Assembly: GCF_963675165.1 (NCBI RefSeq)
Contig: NC_087377.1
Coordinates: forward strand, 14,008,198 to 14,072,197
Direction: 5' to 3'
Length of the DNA: 64,000 nucleotides
Source of the DNA: Halichondria panicea
Lineage: Eukaryota > Porifera > Demospongiae > Suberitida > Halichondriidae
Part shown: positions 23,881 through 34,676 of the stretch, one piece after another
Position numbering within the stretch: position 1 is the stretch's first letter
How the letters are laid out: every line of letters begins with the position of its first letter
Made by a program: the position numbers and the translations under genes
Notes under the pieces: generated by a model
The model's database searches: none
Seen by the model: only the letters and a program-made list of their open reading frames with translations
Told to the model about the DNA's origin: nothing

Positions 23881-25120
23881 AGTGCAACAACCAAAGAGAG
23901 TAGATTTTTTTTTATATTATTTTTTTTCACATTTTGTGGCATATCTTCTGAAGTAAAAGTGATATGATCTATTTGAGTGCAGGTACTGAAAGTTCAATTA
24001 TTGGCGCTTCCATTGGACCACCACCTGTTACATCATATGACATCATCACTATGAAATGGCTGTCTGAAGATGTGTACCTCCGAAAATATGTTAGGAATAG
24101 AAGTAGCTTATTTGTTTGAGTTAAGATCTGAAATTTATTGTGTATGTACCTGACTATATTGCTCATCTTTTGAGCTTCAACAGAAGTCTGGGCTGCTAGT
24201 AAGTTCTGAGAAATACTGAATTTTGTTGTTTTTTGGTGGCAAATATGTTAGGAATACAACTTTCGATTTTATGCTAGTTAAGGTCTGATTTTTGAGGAGC
24301 ATGTACTACAATAGCATAGAATTCATCTGTACTAACTTACAGGAGCTAGACAAGTCTCATCTTTGCTAGAGCGGCCCTTCTTGTCAAAAATGGTGATTTT
24401 GCTCTGTTTTGCTACTTTTGCTGACGTATGCAATGATATTCATTGATTTGTGACATCACAAATCATCTTGTTGTTATTTGCTACATCCAAAGGTCATGTG
24501 ATGTCTACCTGCAAATACACAGTTGGTGTTGGTCATTCTGTGTCACAGGGGTGTGGTAATTGAGCTTACTACGTAGCCAAATCGCCCTAAAAGTCATAAA
24601 AAGCACTGTTTTTGACAAGATGGGCCGCTCTAGCAAAGAAGAGGCTAGCCTAACTCCTGTAAGTTAGTACAGATGAAAAGTACACTATTGTAGTACATGC
24701 TGCTCAAAAATCAGACCTTAACTAATATAAAATCGAAAGTTGTATTCCTAACATATTTGCCACCAAAAAACAACAAAATGCAGTATTTCTCAGAACTTAC
24801 TAGTAGCCCAGACTTCTGTTGAAGCTCAAAAGATGAGCAATATACTCAGGTACATACACAACAAATTTCAGATCTTAACTCAAACAAATAAGCTACTTCT
24901 ATTCCTAACATATTTTCAGAAGTACACATCTTTAGACAGCCATTTTATACTGATGATGTCATGTGATGTAACAGGTGGTGGTCCAATGGAAGCGCCAATA
25001 GTTGAACTTTCAGTACCTGCACTCAAATAGATCATATCACTTTTACTTTAGAAGATATGCCACAAAATGTAAAAAATGTGTACCAAAAAAAAAAATCTAC
25101 TCTCTTTGGTTGTTGCACTG
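23881..25120. mobile_element. Palindromic MITE, CAGTGCAACAACC ends, TA target site (copy 2)
   Basis: Flanking TA dinucleotides at 23879-23880 and 25121-25122 bound exact complementary ends. The 1240-bp body is the same long palindrome as 8763-10115, including the nested GAGCGGCCC...GGGCCGCTC pair. It sits within the large transposon, between the transposase start and the right inverted repeat. Confidence 0.85.
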
Positions 25121-25148
25121 TAAAGAGAAACGATTCAAAGGTGACCTT

Positions 25149-25576
25149 TGTACGGTTGTCCGGTTAATTGATCATAACCGCAATGTCCGATTTATTGATC
25201 GAGATACCTTCACCAGTTCAACTGAGCGTAGTGCAGAGTCTGATAAGAGTTTGAGCTTCATTTTTGGTCTGCAGCTAGCTAAAGAGTTCCGCTATAGTCC
25301 TCAGTTTTTACATTTTCACAGGAGTCCTTACTGGTGAGAATATCAGCACTGTCCGAACTTACGTTGTTTTTGTCCGGCAATCGCTACCACCGGACAGCGT
25401 TTTCTTTCAGCTGTAAAACAAACAATTTTCACAGTATAGCTACACAATTTGGAGAATAGATAGCATAAGACATTAGCTTTAAAATGGTCTTTGAATGGTG
25501 TCTGTATCTTTTGTAGTTTTGACAATATCGGTGTCCGACATATGATGACGTCCGATGATTGGTTCTTTACTCTAGT
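25149..25576 (-). repeat. Right terminal inverted repeat of the large transposon
   Basis: Reverse complement of 18201-18632. It ends CTTTACTCTAGT, after which similarity stops. The last ten or so bases expected from the left end are absent. Confidence 0.8.
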
Positions 25577-27382
25577 TATGTATATCTCCCAAACCCATTG
25601 GCGTCCCAATACGAAAGTTAAGTGCGATAAAGAGGAATAATTATTATCAAAATCTAAAATATCCCGAATTAGGCCTCAAACTGGAGTCGATTATTCCCCA
25701 ATTAATCTTTGACCCCAACCTCACTAGAAAGCATACTTTTGCACATCAAATGAAAGCCTATACTAACACTTATGCTACAACCACATACATGTACAATTAG
25801 TTTCTCATAATTATAACAGCAATCACTTCATGTGAAATGAGCATTTACATGATGCATGCAGTGTAGATCAAACTTGCAAAAAAACTTCACATTTTTACCA
25901 CACTATAACCACGAAGCCATGAAACTTTACCCACACATTTTTGTTGTGGTTTAATATTTCAGCAACTACTACCTATGTACCGAGTTTCGGGGAAATCTAA
26001 GGGGGTCATCCAATTTTCGTGTTGGATCTCACATGGAATGACCCTTAAGCAGCTAGCTATATAATAATTATGTTGTACCCTCATCTCTGATCCACTGCCA
26101 CCATGAGTGTAGTAAAGAAGGTAGTTAAATACGTCCTCATACCCCACAAACTCAATTATGCTACTATGGTCAGTTTTAGTACCTCAGTGTAACCCCTGAC
26201 AATATACACGACACCAAACAGGAAATGCGACGCAAACCCTGTCCGGCACGACCGTTTCTGCGTGCGCATCCCCCGGACCAAATTCTGGCCGGACCTTATA
26301 AATTATTTCCTGTGTCACCGGCTGTTTTTGTGGAGTGCACTATGTCCATAATTATATAAATAAGACAGATTTTAGAAGCAAAAGGATCTCAAACAAAAGA
26401 TTCCAGAGAGACTCAAACTTTCGCTCCCATCAGCTAAAACTATAAGTAGAAAGGAGTCAGTACCACGGGGGTTGGACTGGAAACAACCACTCCCTTCACT
26501 GCGGTCTGGGCGCCGTGAAAGGAATGGTTTCAAGAGTAGGGAAATGCTTGATTTTGCTCCTGTCCACAGAAAAACTCAAATTTCTTACTGAGTAGTAGAC
26601 ATAACCTATCCCACCTGTAGGCATGTTATGGTGGGAATAATATCGTTAGAATAAGGTATGCCGGTGAATAGGGGTTGGTAGATTATGCTGGCATAATTTT
26701 GAGCATAATAGCTAAGCACATTTTTTTGGTGAGAATTATGCTGGCATAATAGGTACCTTTATAAAATGTATGAGAATAATATGAGGTTTTGAAAATACAT
26801 GCAGGTCAATACAAGTCATAGTATAAACATTAGTAGGCCTGACGAAAGTACTGGTCGGTTAATTATCAGTATTCTTCTTGGCATTCTAGTGTTAATATAG
26901 ATGAGGGTCATGTGGCTATTATTTATAGTTTGATGTTACTTGTGAAACGACATGGGGCCTATATGCCTTTGGAGAAATAATAATAGGTGATTTGAAAAGG
27001 GTAATAGGCAATTTGAGGCTATTAACTTGAGCATAAAAGAATAGCATAATAGGTAATCCGTAATTAAACTTACTGAGGTTCCTATAATATTTATTATACA
27101 CAAGTCAATAGCTAATTCTATCCACTTAATTTTATGTTTCAGAATGCTCACTGCATGATGGTGTAATAGTTATTATGATTGTGTTTAAGTGATCTATTCG
27201 CATGTACTAAATTCTGAATAGAGTAATAACAATTAAATCTGGTTACACATAATTATAAACAATTATTATTGCAACAGGAAGCATGTACTTTATAAACATG
27301 CAACAACAATTAATGAACAAAATGAGAGATTATAATAGTCATACAGTTGTTGCTGCAAAGAAGAGGATTACTTACAAGAGGT
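25577..27382. other. Intergenic DNA before gene B
   Basis: No supported gene is seen. The sequence holds CATAATTTTGAGCATAATAG-type repeats around 26.7 kb and AT-rich DNA. The 25959-26147 and 26919-27151 frames are low-complexity or unconserved. Confidence 0.4.
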
Positions 27383-30300
27383 ATGATGCAATGTTATGCA
27401 AGATGCTTTGTACTCTTTCTGCTAAGCTGGTTACACTACTGCCAAGGTATGATAGAAATAATTATTCTAGAGACGTTATACACTATATTTGTTAACAATG
27501 ATAGGAATATCAGTAAGTGTAATTACGGATGATGGAAAAGACACACTTTCTGGTTCATACTGTCCTACTACTGTTAAGCTTATCTGTAATGTTACAAATC
27601 TTCCTAATTTGCGATGGACGTACAATGCCAGCAAAAACATAATTGTTCTTCTTCTCCCGGATGATGTACAACACTACCCAATCCCAGCATTTCCATTTTA
27701 CCAGTTAACACAGTTTAATGTATACAAAAATCATATGAATCTGACTCGGATTAATGCTTCAACGATTCTCACTGTTGATCTGTCAGATCTGAACAAACAG
27801 AATATTGAAATTATTTCTTGTGGTTCTTCTTTTACGGACAAGACAGTGCCAGTGAATATCAGCATTTTGCAGCCAACATTTCCTTCTGTTAGCCCCCAAG
27901 TTTATACAGCTGTGATTGTACGCTATGAGTCTAGACTTATATCAAGTGTAGATGTATCATGGAGAAAATTTCAGGTATGTTATATGTATAATTATATATA
28001 GCACTGTACTTAAACACAAAATGTTTGCTATAGCAACCAGATTGTCCTGAATATGAAAATTCCCAAGAATACCTCATCAATGTCACTGGATGTGGGTGGA
28101 CATGGCTCAACCAAAGCACCTGTCAAGACACTATTTGCTCGTCTGTTTTCTGTAATTGTACGGAGAACGTGAGTGAAATCACCCTACAAGCCAAGATCGC
28201 TGACACTGAGAGTGAGCAAGTAGTTTTTCCCACGTCTGTAGGTGAGAGCATTAATCTAGTAGATTTTACATTTATCGACTTTTTTTACAGATTCCAATAA
28301 TCGCTACTTTAGAGCTGCTCTTAACCAGTCGTCAAGGTGCCAAATTCATGTGCAGTGTTTACCCATGAGAGGAGATGTTAGTATACATCAAATGTGTACC
28401 ATTAGATACACTACAGATCCGGATTATGGAAATCTATCAAATCCTATCACAACTCTAGTTGGCACAGCACCTGTCTCACTTTCACTTACTACTCCTGGTA
28501 CCATATACTACTTTGAGTTCTCCGTGTTGATGAATGATACCCTGTTGATTGTGGAACAAATAGAGTACATGATTACAGAATCAGGAGGTACGGCACGTGA
28601 TTAAGAGGTTTATACACTTCAATTAGCACAAGAAGTTCATGCACTTGTGTTCATTTTCTTACCGTATTCCATACACCTACAGAATCATTCCAGTTGGGTG
28701 CAAGAGAAGGCGTCATCATTGCCATTGTATCAGTTTTCTTAGGATGTTTTACTGTGCACACTACTATCATGATATTGTGCCAATTAACATTTAGCAGTAA
28801 GCAATTCTTGTCACTGGGATGGTATATAATGATAATATTATTACAGGTGATGATCATACTGTTTCCAGATTGAAAAAGTTAATTACTAACAAACAAATTA
28901 AAATCTCGATAACACTGATTCTCCTGGTGCTGTTTATTGGGTGTATCACTCTGCTGACAACTTTTGCCATTATTTCAAACGGTATATTGGAGTAGTATGC
29001 TAATCTGATTAAGAATCAGAGTGTTTTCTTTTGTGTTTGAGTGTGTTTCTCTTCATATAGATATGTGTTTCACAAACCAACAAGTTCCCAACAGTTTGCT
29101 TGATACATTGTTAGTAATTTCAATCATTGGGATAGCATCCATTCTCCTTTATTGGGTCTCAGTGGGATACACAGTTTATAAACAGAGTACAACAGAAGGT
29201 AAGATATTACAGTTGTACATATAGACTCATCTTTTTTATGCAGGAAACAAAACCAAGCTTCAAACAATGTATGTTCTCCCCCAGTAACAATGTTCTGTTT
29301 ATGTGACATACAATAATTATAGGTTTTGTTGCAACAACAATCTTCACAAGAACAGCAAATCAAAAACGCATGAATGTAATATCCAAGAGGTAATTTGTTT
29401 ATGGTTTGTGATGTAGATTGTATTTACGAAGGATATATACCACATGCAGGAAAACTATAACACTGTGAAGCACACCCATAGTTTAAGGCCATCAGACAGA
29501 CATGACATACAGGACGAAATTTACGGGAAACTTGAAGAGGTTTTACTATCATGTATATACTCTAGAATAAATATTAGGGAATAAAATAAGCATTGCATCA
29601 ATGTCCATCTTTGGTAAATAATTATTCATAACAACATCCTATAAAGGTTGGAGACTGGAGAGTTTATAGTCGGCAAAATAACACTGAGAGTCATATTATG
29701 TGTTTTGTCACTTGCATGTGCATGTAATAATTCGGATTTTGTATGGAGACAAATAGAATATAATGGGGGGGCCGGAAGAATAATATTATTTACTCTGTCA
29801 ATTTCCCCCCTAAATTAGACATTTGAGTATCTCCCTATGAACGTCAGTGTGTATGAGCCACTGAGGGCTGGAGAAAAATCGCAACCTGTTCATAACGTAG
29901 CCAATGCAAGTTACTCCCATATTGGAAGACAATCAGAACCTGCTGATACTCACGTTCTATGCAACATGCAGATCCATAACATGAGAGTAAGACGTAATGT
30001 CATAATTATGCATAATATAACCTTGATGAACCTCAGGATGACTACGATGTTCTGGATAGAAATGAGATGTCCTTGTGTACCAGTGCCGATATCCATGATC
30101 CATGTGAATCGGTGTATGGCAATCTTGATGAGGTAAGCAAAAGTCTATATAATAAAAAATTATATCCATGCAACTCAAAACTATACGAGCACGCATTCAG
30201 TGAGACTATTTTTGTCACACAATCTAATAGGCCTCCATTGAACCCCATGGTGATGGTGTCTATAGTCAGCTAAGGCCAGGGGAGAAGTCAAGGCCAGTAC

Positions 30301-30386
30301 CAAACATGACTGATTCCAACTACTCCCATGTGGATGTTAAAGAACAAAGTCCAAAGAGACAACATGAACTGAAGAAGCTAGACTAG
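27383..30386 (+). CDS. Gene B: three-pass Ig/FN3 receptor with tyrosine-rich tail
   Basis: Thirteen exons join in consistent phase: 27383-27446, 27505-27974, 28034-28241, 28291-28587, 28683-28796, 28847-28981, 29061-29198, 29244-29268, 29323-29389, 29450-29539, 29819-29986, 30037-30132, 30231-30386. They give 675 aa. The first exon is a clear signal peptide (CFVLFLLSWLHYCQ). Ig-like and FN3 domains (22-247), a Cys-bearing membrane-proximal domain ending YYFEFSV (248-346) and three helices (about 356-376, 402-424, 442-463) follow. The tail of about 200 residues has tyrosines at 509, 531, 540, 548, 568, 595, 619, 635 and 655. Tyr540 is in a YxxM motif and Tyr619 in YxN. Residues 547-568 and 634-655 are an internal repeat. 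Receptor signalling through SH2 proteins is inferred. Confidence 0.87.
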
Positions 30387-31199
30387 ACATTTCAAGAAAA
30401 CTAGATCTGGTAAATGACTATAATCACTTTTTATTATTATTACCTAACTGAGCTGTATACATGCATGCATTTATAATAGAGAGTACGAACGAAGCATAAT
30501 AGCCTTGCATCAGTATTATAATTATACATTAATGCATGTATTTGGAAAGTAACATGACTGAAATCCTACTTGGTAACTGACCAATTCAAGTGCCTGAGCC
30601 ACCACTTACCTCGATCGGAGGCAGCAATTATTGTATATATAATTATATACTGCTAAAATTAATGATTAATGTATAATTATAATACTAGAACATTTGGTGG
30701 GTGTTTTAATTTGTGGAAGATTTACTGAAGATCGCCAATTTAAAAACCGTCAAATTAAAGTTTTCCGGTGGACACAAGCTCACACAACGTCATTGCAGTA
30801 ACCATGCTTGAGACACCAAATTAAATTAATGTCTCATCCGCCAGTTATACGGTATATATAGTCATATTGAAAAATTGGCGACCATGCATGCAAGTTCCTA
30901 AACACAAGGTATATAAATTATACATAATTATTATTATAGATTTATACTAGGAAATCATTAGGACTAGAATACTTTACCACAAGCGTACACCTGAGTATAG
31001 CCCCAAACTTATAGCCTTGATGTAAAGCATTGCATGTATGCGCGTATACATTAATGTGTACATTTAATTTGTGGACCTATATACTGTCACTAAAACGATG
31101 TATTTTGAAGTTGTCAAAAGAGGTGAAGGTTTATTCTATAGACTCTCAATCGCCTTCGTTTCAATTCCCCATGCACCCATTCCCATTTGTAGTGCTATT
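30387..31199. other. Intergenic DNA after gene B
   Basis: AT-rich DNA with no supported gene. Short ATAATTAT tracts recur. No convincing polyadenylation hexamer was picked out. Confidence 0.4.
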
Positions 31200-31788
31200 C
31201 AGTGGCGTAGCCAGAGGGGGGCAGAGGGTGCTCCAGCACCCCCCTCTGGCCTCAGACTTTGCTCCACAAGTTAAACTAGAGCTCTATAATTGCACGATCA
31301 ACTCAAAACTCCACCTCTAACTATCTAGCTCCACCTCCAAATATTCATTCCAGTCAGTGCACATGCGCAAAGCCACATGCTGAGCAGACCAAGGTCCCCC
31401 ACAGAGTTGCAGACTGTTAATGTTCAGCAGCTATCACCATCATCATCATGAGTATTTTTCCGTTGAGCCCAGTTCACAGAGCAGCACTGCAACTGCAAGT
31501 GGCTTGCCACCCTGTCCTGCTAATTCACAAGCAGAACCTGGTTAGCAGCTGCATGATTTAATTGTCACAACTCAAAACAATGCATTTTATAGGACATCTT
31601 CAAATTAAGATGTGGCTTAACCACCAGTACCCTCAAAGCAGCAGTACCCTCATTTTTCTTTAGCCAGATTGCGTTAGAATTAATCTCAGAGCATGTAACA
31701 ACAAATATTTTCTGGGGGAGTGCCCCCACCCCCATTGGTAATTCGTTCATCAAGCACCCCCCTATCTCAAATCCTGGCTACGCCCCTG
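31200..31788. mobile_element. MITE with CAGTGGCGTAGCCAG ends
   Basis: The ends CAGTGGCGTAGCCAG and CTGGCTACGCCCCTG are near-perfect complements, and a CTATT direct repeat flanks both sides (31195-31199 and 31789-31793). A GCACCCCCCT block is inverted just inside the ends. It is non-coding and 589 bp. The CAGGGGCGTAGCCAG-type end is common in invertebrate non-autonomous DNA elements by general knowledge. Confidence 0.75.
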
Positions 31789-32028
31789 CTATTTATACAG
31801 CTTTGGGTCTGTATATAGAAAGGCATGCCACACAACTTGGTTCATTTAACACATAGATAAAGGAATGATTATACGCAGAACAAACATGCACAGTCATGCA
31901 CTGGAAGCCAATTATCGCGTAAAAGAGTGGGTATTTAGTAACGCCTAGTTGGCTATATACAGCTAGAGCTAGGTAGCTGGAGTTATTAAAAGCTAGCGAG
32001 TCCATGATACCAGGGTGTCATACTGTTA

Positions 32029-32247
32029 CATGCAGGATTTTTAAGTAGAAGGGGGAAGGAAATAAGGCATGCTTTTGAAAGTAACCAGAAACTTTTGTAA
32101 AAAAAGGTCAACTGTTGTTTCAATACCCTGTTAGTATGTGGCTATGGACACTCTGTCATACAACTAGTACCTGAATGCAAATTTGCTGGGGGGGATCGGA
32201 TCCAGAGGGGGATATCCCCATTCCCCCCCTGTATGACACCCTGGATA
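32029..32247. mobile_element. Small MITE with CCAGGGTGTCATAC ends
   Basis: CCAGGGTGTCATAC at the left and GTATGACACCCTGG at the right are exact complements about 215 bp apart. An ATA triplet flanks each side. G-rich and C-rich runs lie just within the right end. Confidence 0.65.
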
Positions 32248-32727
32248 CCTGAAGTTCAGGAGGCAAGATTCCTCATTGCTAGTTATACTCCCCTGAGATT
32301 ATGTCATGAGCTTACCTTGCTCTGGACAAATCGAAGACCTATATATATATATATTCTCTTTTCAAATGAAAGAACAGCGCTCCACCATTCACATAATTTA
32401 TAATACAGTAAAAAATAATTATAGCTTATATTATAGTACTCGTCTGAAAGGTATAAGCGATGTTTTTCTCAGCCATGCACATGCTAATTTAATTGACCAT
32501 GTTGTGTTCGACGATTGTTTTCTTTTGAAGGATGTTGATGGCATTATAGAAACCACCAGTTCTTGTGGCGACTCAGGTAGACCTTTGAGGGTGCATGTGT
32601 GCATGTGCTGCTGCATGTGATGCATATATCATGTGTGGGTTAAAGCCTATAATTATGGCATGGTGAGGGTGTGTGTGTATAATTATATGACCTGCTTGTT
32701 CCATGAGTGCTATTGGAGTTTCCTTAA

Positions 32728-32890
32728 CCTCCTACCAGCAGAGGGCGCACTCGAACCCGAGAGGTTGGCTCCGCCTTTATACCGCGCCAAGGCTATTTAT
32801 GATGCACTCTCCCCTTTGAAACACGAGACAGGGGACGTGTGTGTGAGCGCTACAGATCACACTTTTGTTATAATTTATCACCGGAAATGA
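32728..32890 (+). pseudogene. Possible SH3-like exon fragment
   Basis: An open stretch after an AG acceptor (CCAGCAG) encodes RAKAIYDALSPLKHETGDV, which resembles the start of an SH3 domain (the ALYD and GD-V strands) and stops soon after. A decayed copy with stops lies at about 38340-38450, upstream of the B'' relic. It may be a piece of a captured gene duplicated with the receptors, or chance similarity. Confidence 0.3.
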
Positions 32891-33106
32891 ACTAGAATTT
32901 GACTCTCTGTGTGTGCATGTTTGTTTTTATATTATACCGGTATGTACATTATTGATTGTGACATTATATTTATATAAATTCAAGCAGTTCTAGCGACTGC
33001 ATGCTTTACAAGACGTAGTATAGTAATTATAGATGATGATCTATAGTATAATTTATTATACGTAATGTACATAGTGATGTACTGATCTATATAATTATAT
33101 ATAATA

Positions 33107-33660
33107 TCCGACTAGAAAAACATTTGCAATGTGAAAAATTGCTAGGATTGGCCAGGGGAACCACAAAAAAGCGTGGGAACAAGAAATCAGACGAGAGCAT
33201 AACTCCAATCCGTTACAACGTCAATCACATGTATACTGGTAGTTTTCCCATGTTTTCCCAGCCAATATGCCACGCAATTTTTACTGGTGGAGTGATGACC
33301 AATCCCTATATATATTTATTATACATCCATTTTAGAATGTGGGGCACATAATCATGATGATTTGTGATGAATTGATGTTCCTAATACATGCAGTGTTGAG
33401 CACAGGTACACACAGTCCATCCATGCGTAGTAACATGCACGGACCGTACTGGTGACTGCATGGAATGATGTGGTGGATGGAAGCTGATAGGTGGATCTGG
33501 AACACAGTCTATTATTTAATATACTATGTATTGTACATGTTCATGACGTTGTAACGGATTGGAGTTATGCTCTCGTCTGATTTCTTGTTCCCACGCTTTT
33601 TTGTGGTTCCCCTGGCCAATCCTAGCAATTTTTCACATTGCAAATGTTTTTCTAGTCGGA
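33107..33660. mobile_element. Young foldback element with long near-perfect arms
   Basis: About 118 bp at 33107-33225 are an essentially exact complement of 33543-33660 (outer sequence TCCGACTAGAAAAACATTTG). The spacer is about 320 bp. The near identity of the arms suggests a recent insertion or arm-to-arm gene conversion. No coding frame is supported. Confidence 0.75.
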
Positions 33661-34215
33661 TTCCCTTTCTTTTTCAGTACAGTTTACGTATCATGACATG
33701 CATAAGTGGAACGTCAAGAGGCAGTACAAGAAGAGAAGACAGGACTAATCAGATATCTTCTAGAATATCTCTGGACTAATAATTATAGTATAATGAGTAA
33801 TAATTTATTACTTGATAATTATGTTGAATTTGCGAATCAGTATTAAATGACAGCCATTTTAAGAGCATGATATCTAGCCAGTGCATATAGCATGCCTGTC
33901 AGAGAAAGGGAGCTAGAGCTGAACAGTGTGAAGAAAAGGAACACCTCAGGCTCTGGAAAAGCACTGCTGCACTGATTTTAGGCGCACAGTTTATTAGCCA
34001 CGCCTATCTATTATTATTGGCCACAACGCAATTGCTGAGTCATTAAAGATGGTGGAATTGTCTAGGTAAGAGAAATAGAGACTGAGAGGTCATCTGCCTT
34101 GTGGAAGCAATCGCAAATCTGAAGAAGCGCTTTGTAATCCAGGTTGTAGTCGTTTGGAAACCCTGTGCAGAATGTCCTGGAGATGGCTGTACTTGGAGTA
34201 AATGCTGGGCAAGAA

Positions 34216-34264
34216 ACTTACTTACTTACTTACTTACTCACTTACTTACTTACTTACTTACTTA
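34216..34264. repeat. (ACTT)n microsatellite
   Basis: About twelve ACTT units, with one ACTC interruption. Confidence 0.9.
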
Positions 34265-34676
34265 GTCAGTCAGACAAAGAGCGGTGAAACGTCGAAATAG
34301 TGCAATTTTTAAAATGAAAATATTCATTCATTAAAATGTTTATGGATTATGAAATGAGAGATACAAAGAGAGAAAAGGCTAAATAAACTATCTGTTCAGC
34401 CAGTTTCTTGATGTGGCCTTTCCCTGCAGAGATAGAACAGTTTGAACATGAGTCAAAATAATTGAAATATTGCTAAACACAGGCAAACCCACTGCCAATC
34501 CTATGTAAAACCTACTGGTTTTACTATTATAATGTCTTGTATTTGTACTGCAGATTATGATCATTTTATGGCTATTAAAATAATGCAACAGAAAGCATGC
34601 ACATGCATAATTATGAAAAACGAGAGTATATACAGTCATAAGTTAAGCATGCACACAGAATCCAGATGCCTTTATA

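Larger units (their letters stand above)
18191..25576. mobile_element. Large DNA transposon with long terminal inverted repeats
   Basis: The segment 18201-18632 is the reverse complement of 25149-25576 with about 5% visible mismatch, giving arms of roughly 430 bp. Between them on the minus strand lie a DDE transposase and a Ulp1-PHD gene. The arms carry several copies of a CGGACA/TGTCCG motif at uneven spacing, a likely subterminal binding site. The left end may be TA|TAGTGCAACC at 18189-18200, resembling the CAGTGCAACAACC ends of the MITEs; the matching outermost bases at the right end appear lost. A MITE (23881-25120) has inserted just inside the right arm. The element boundaries are an inference. 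Confidence 0.7.
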
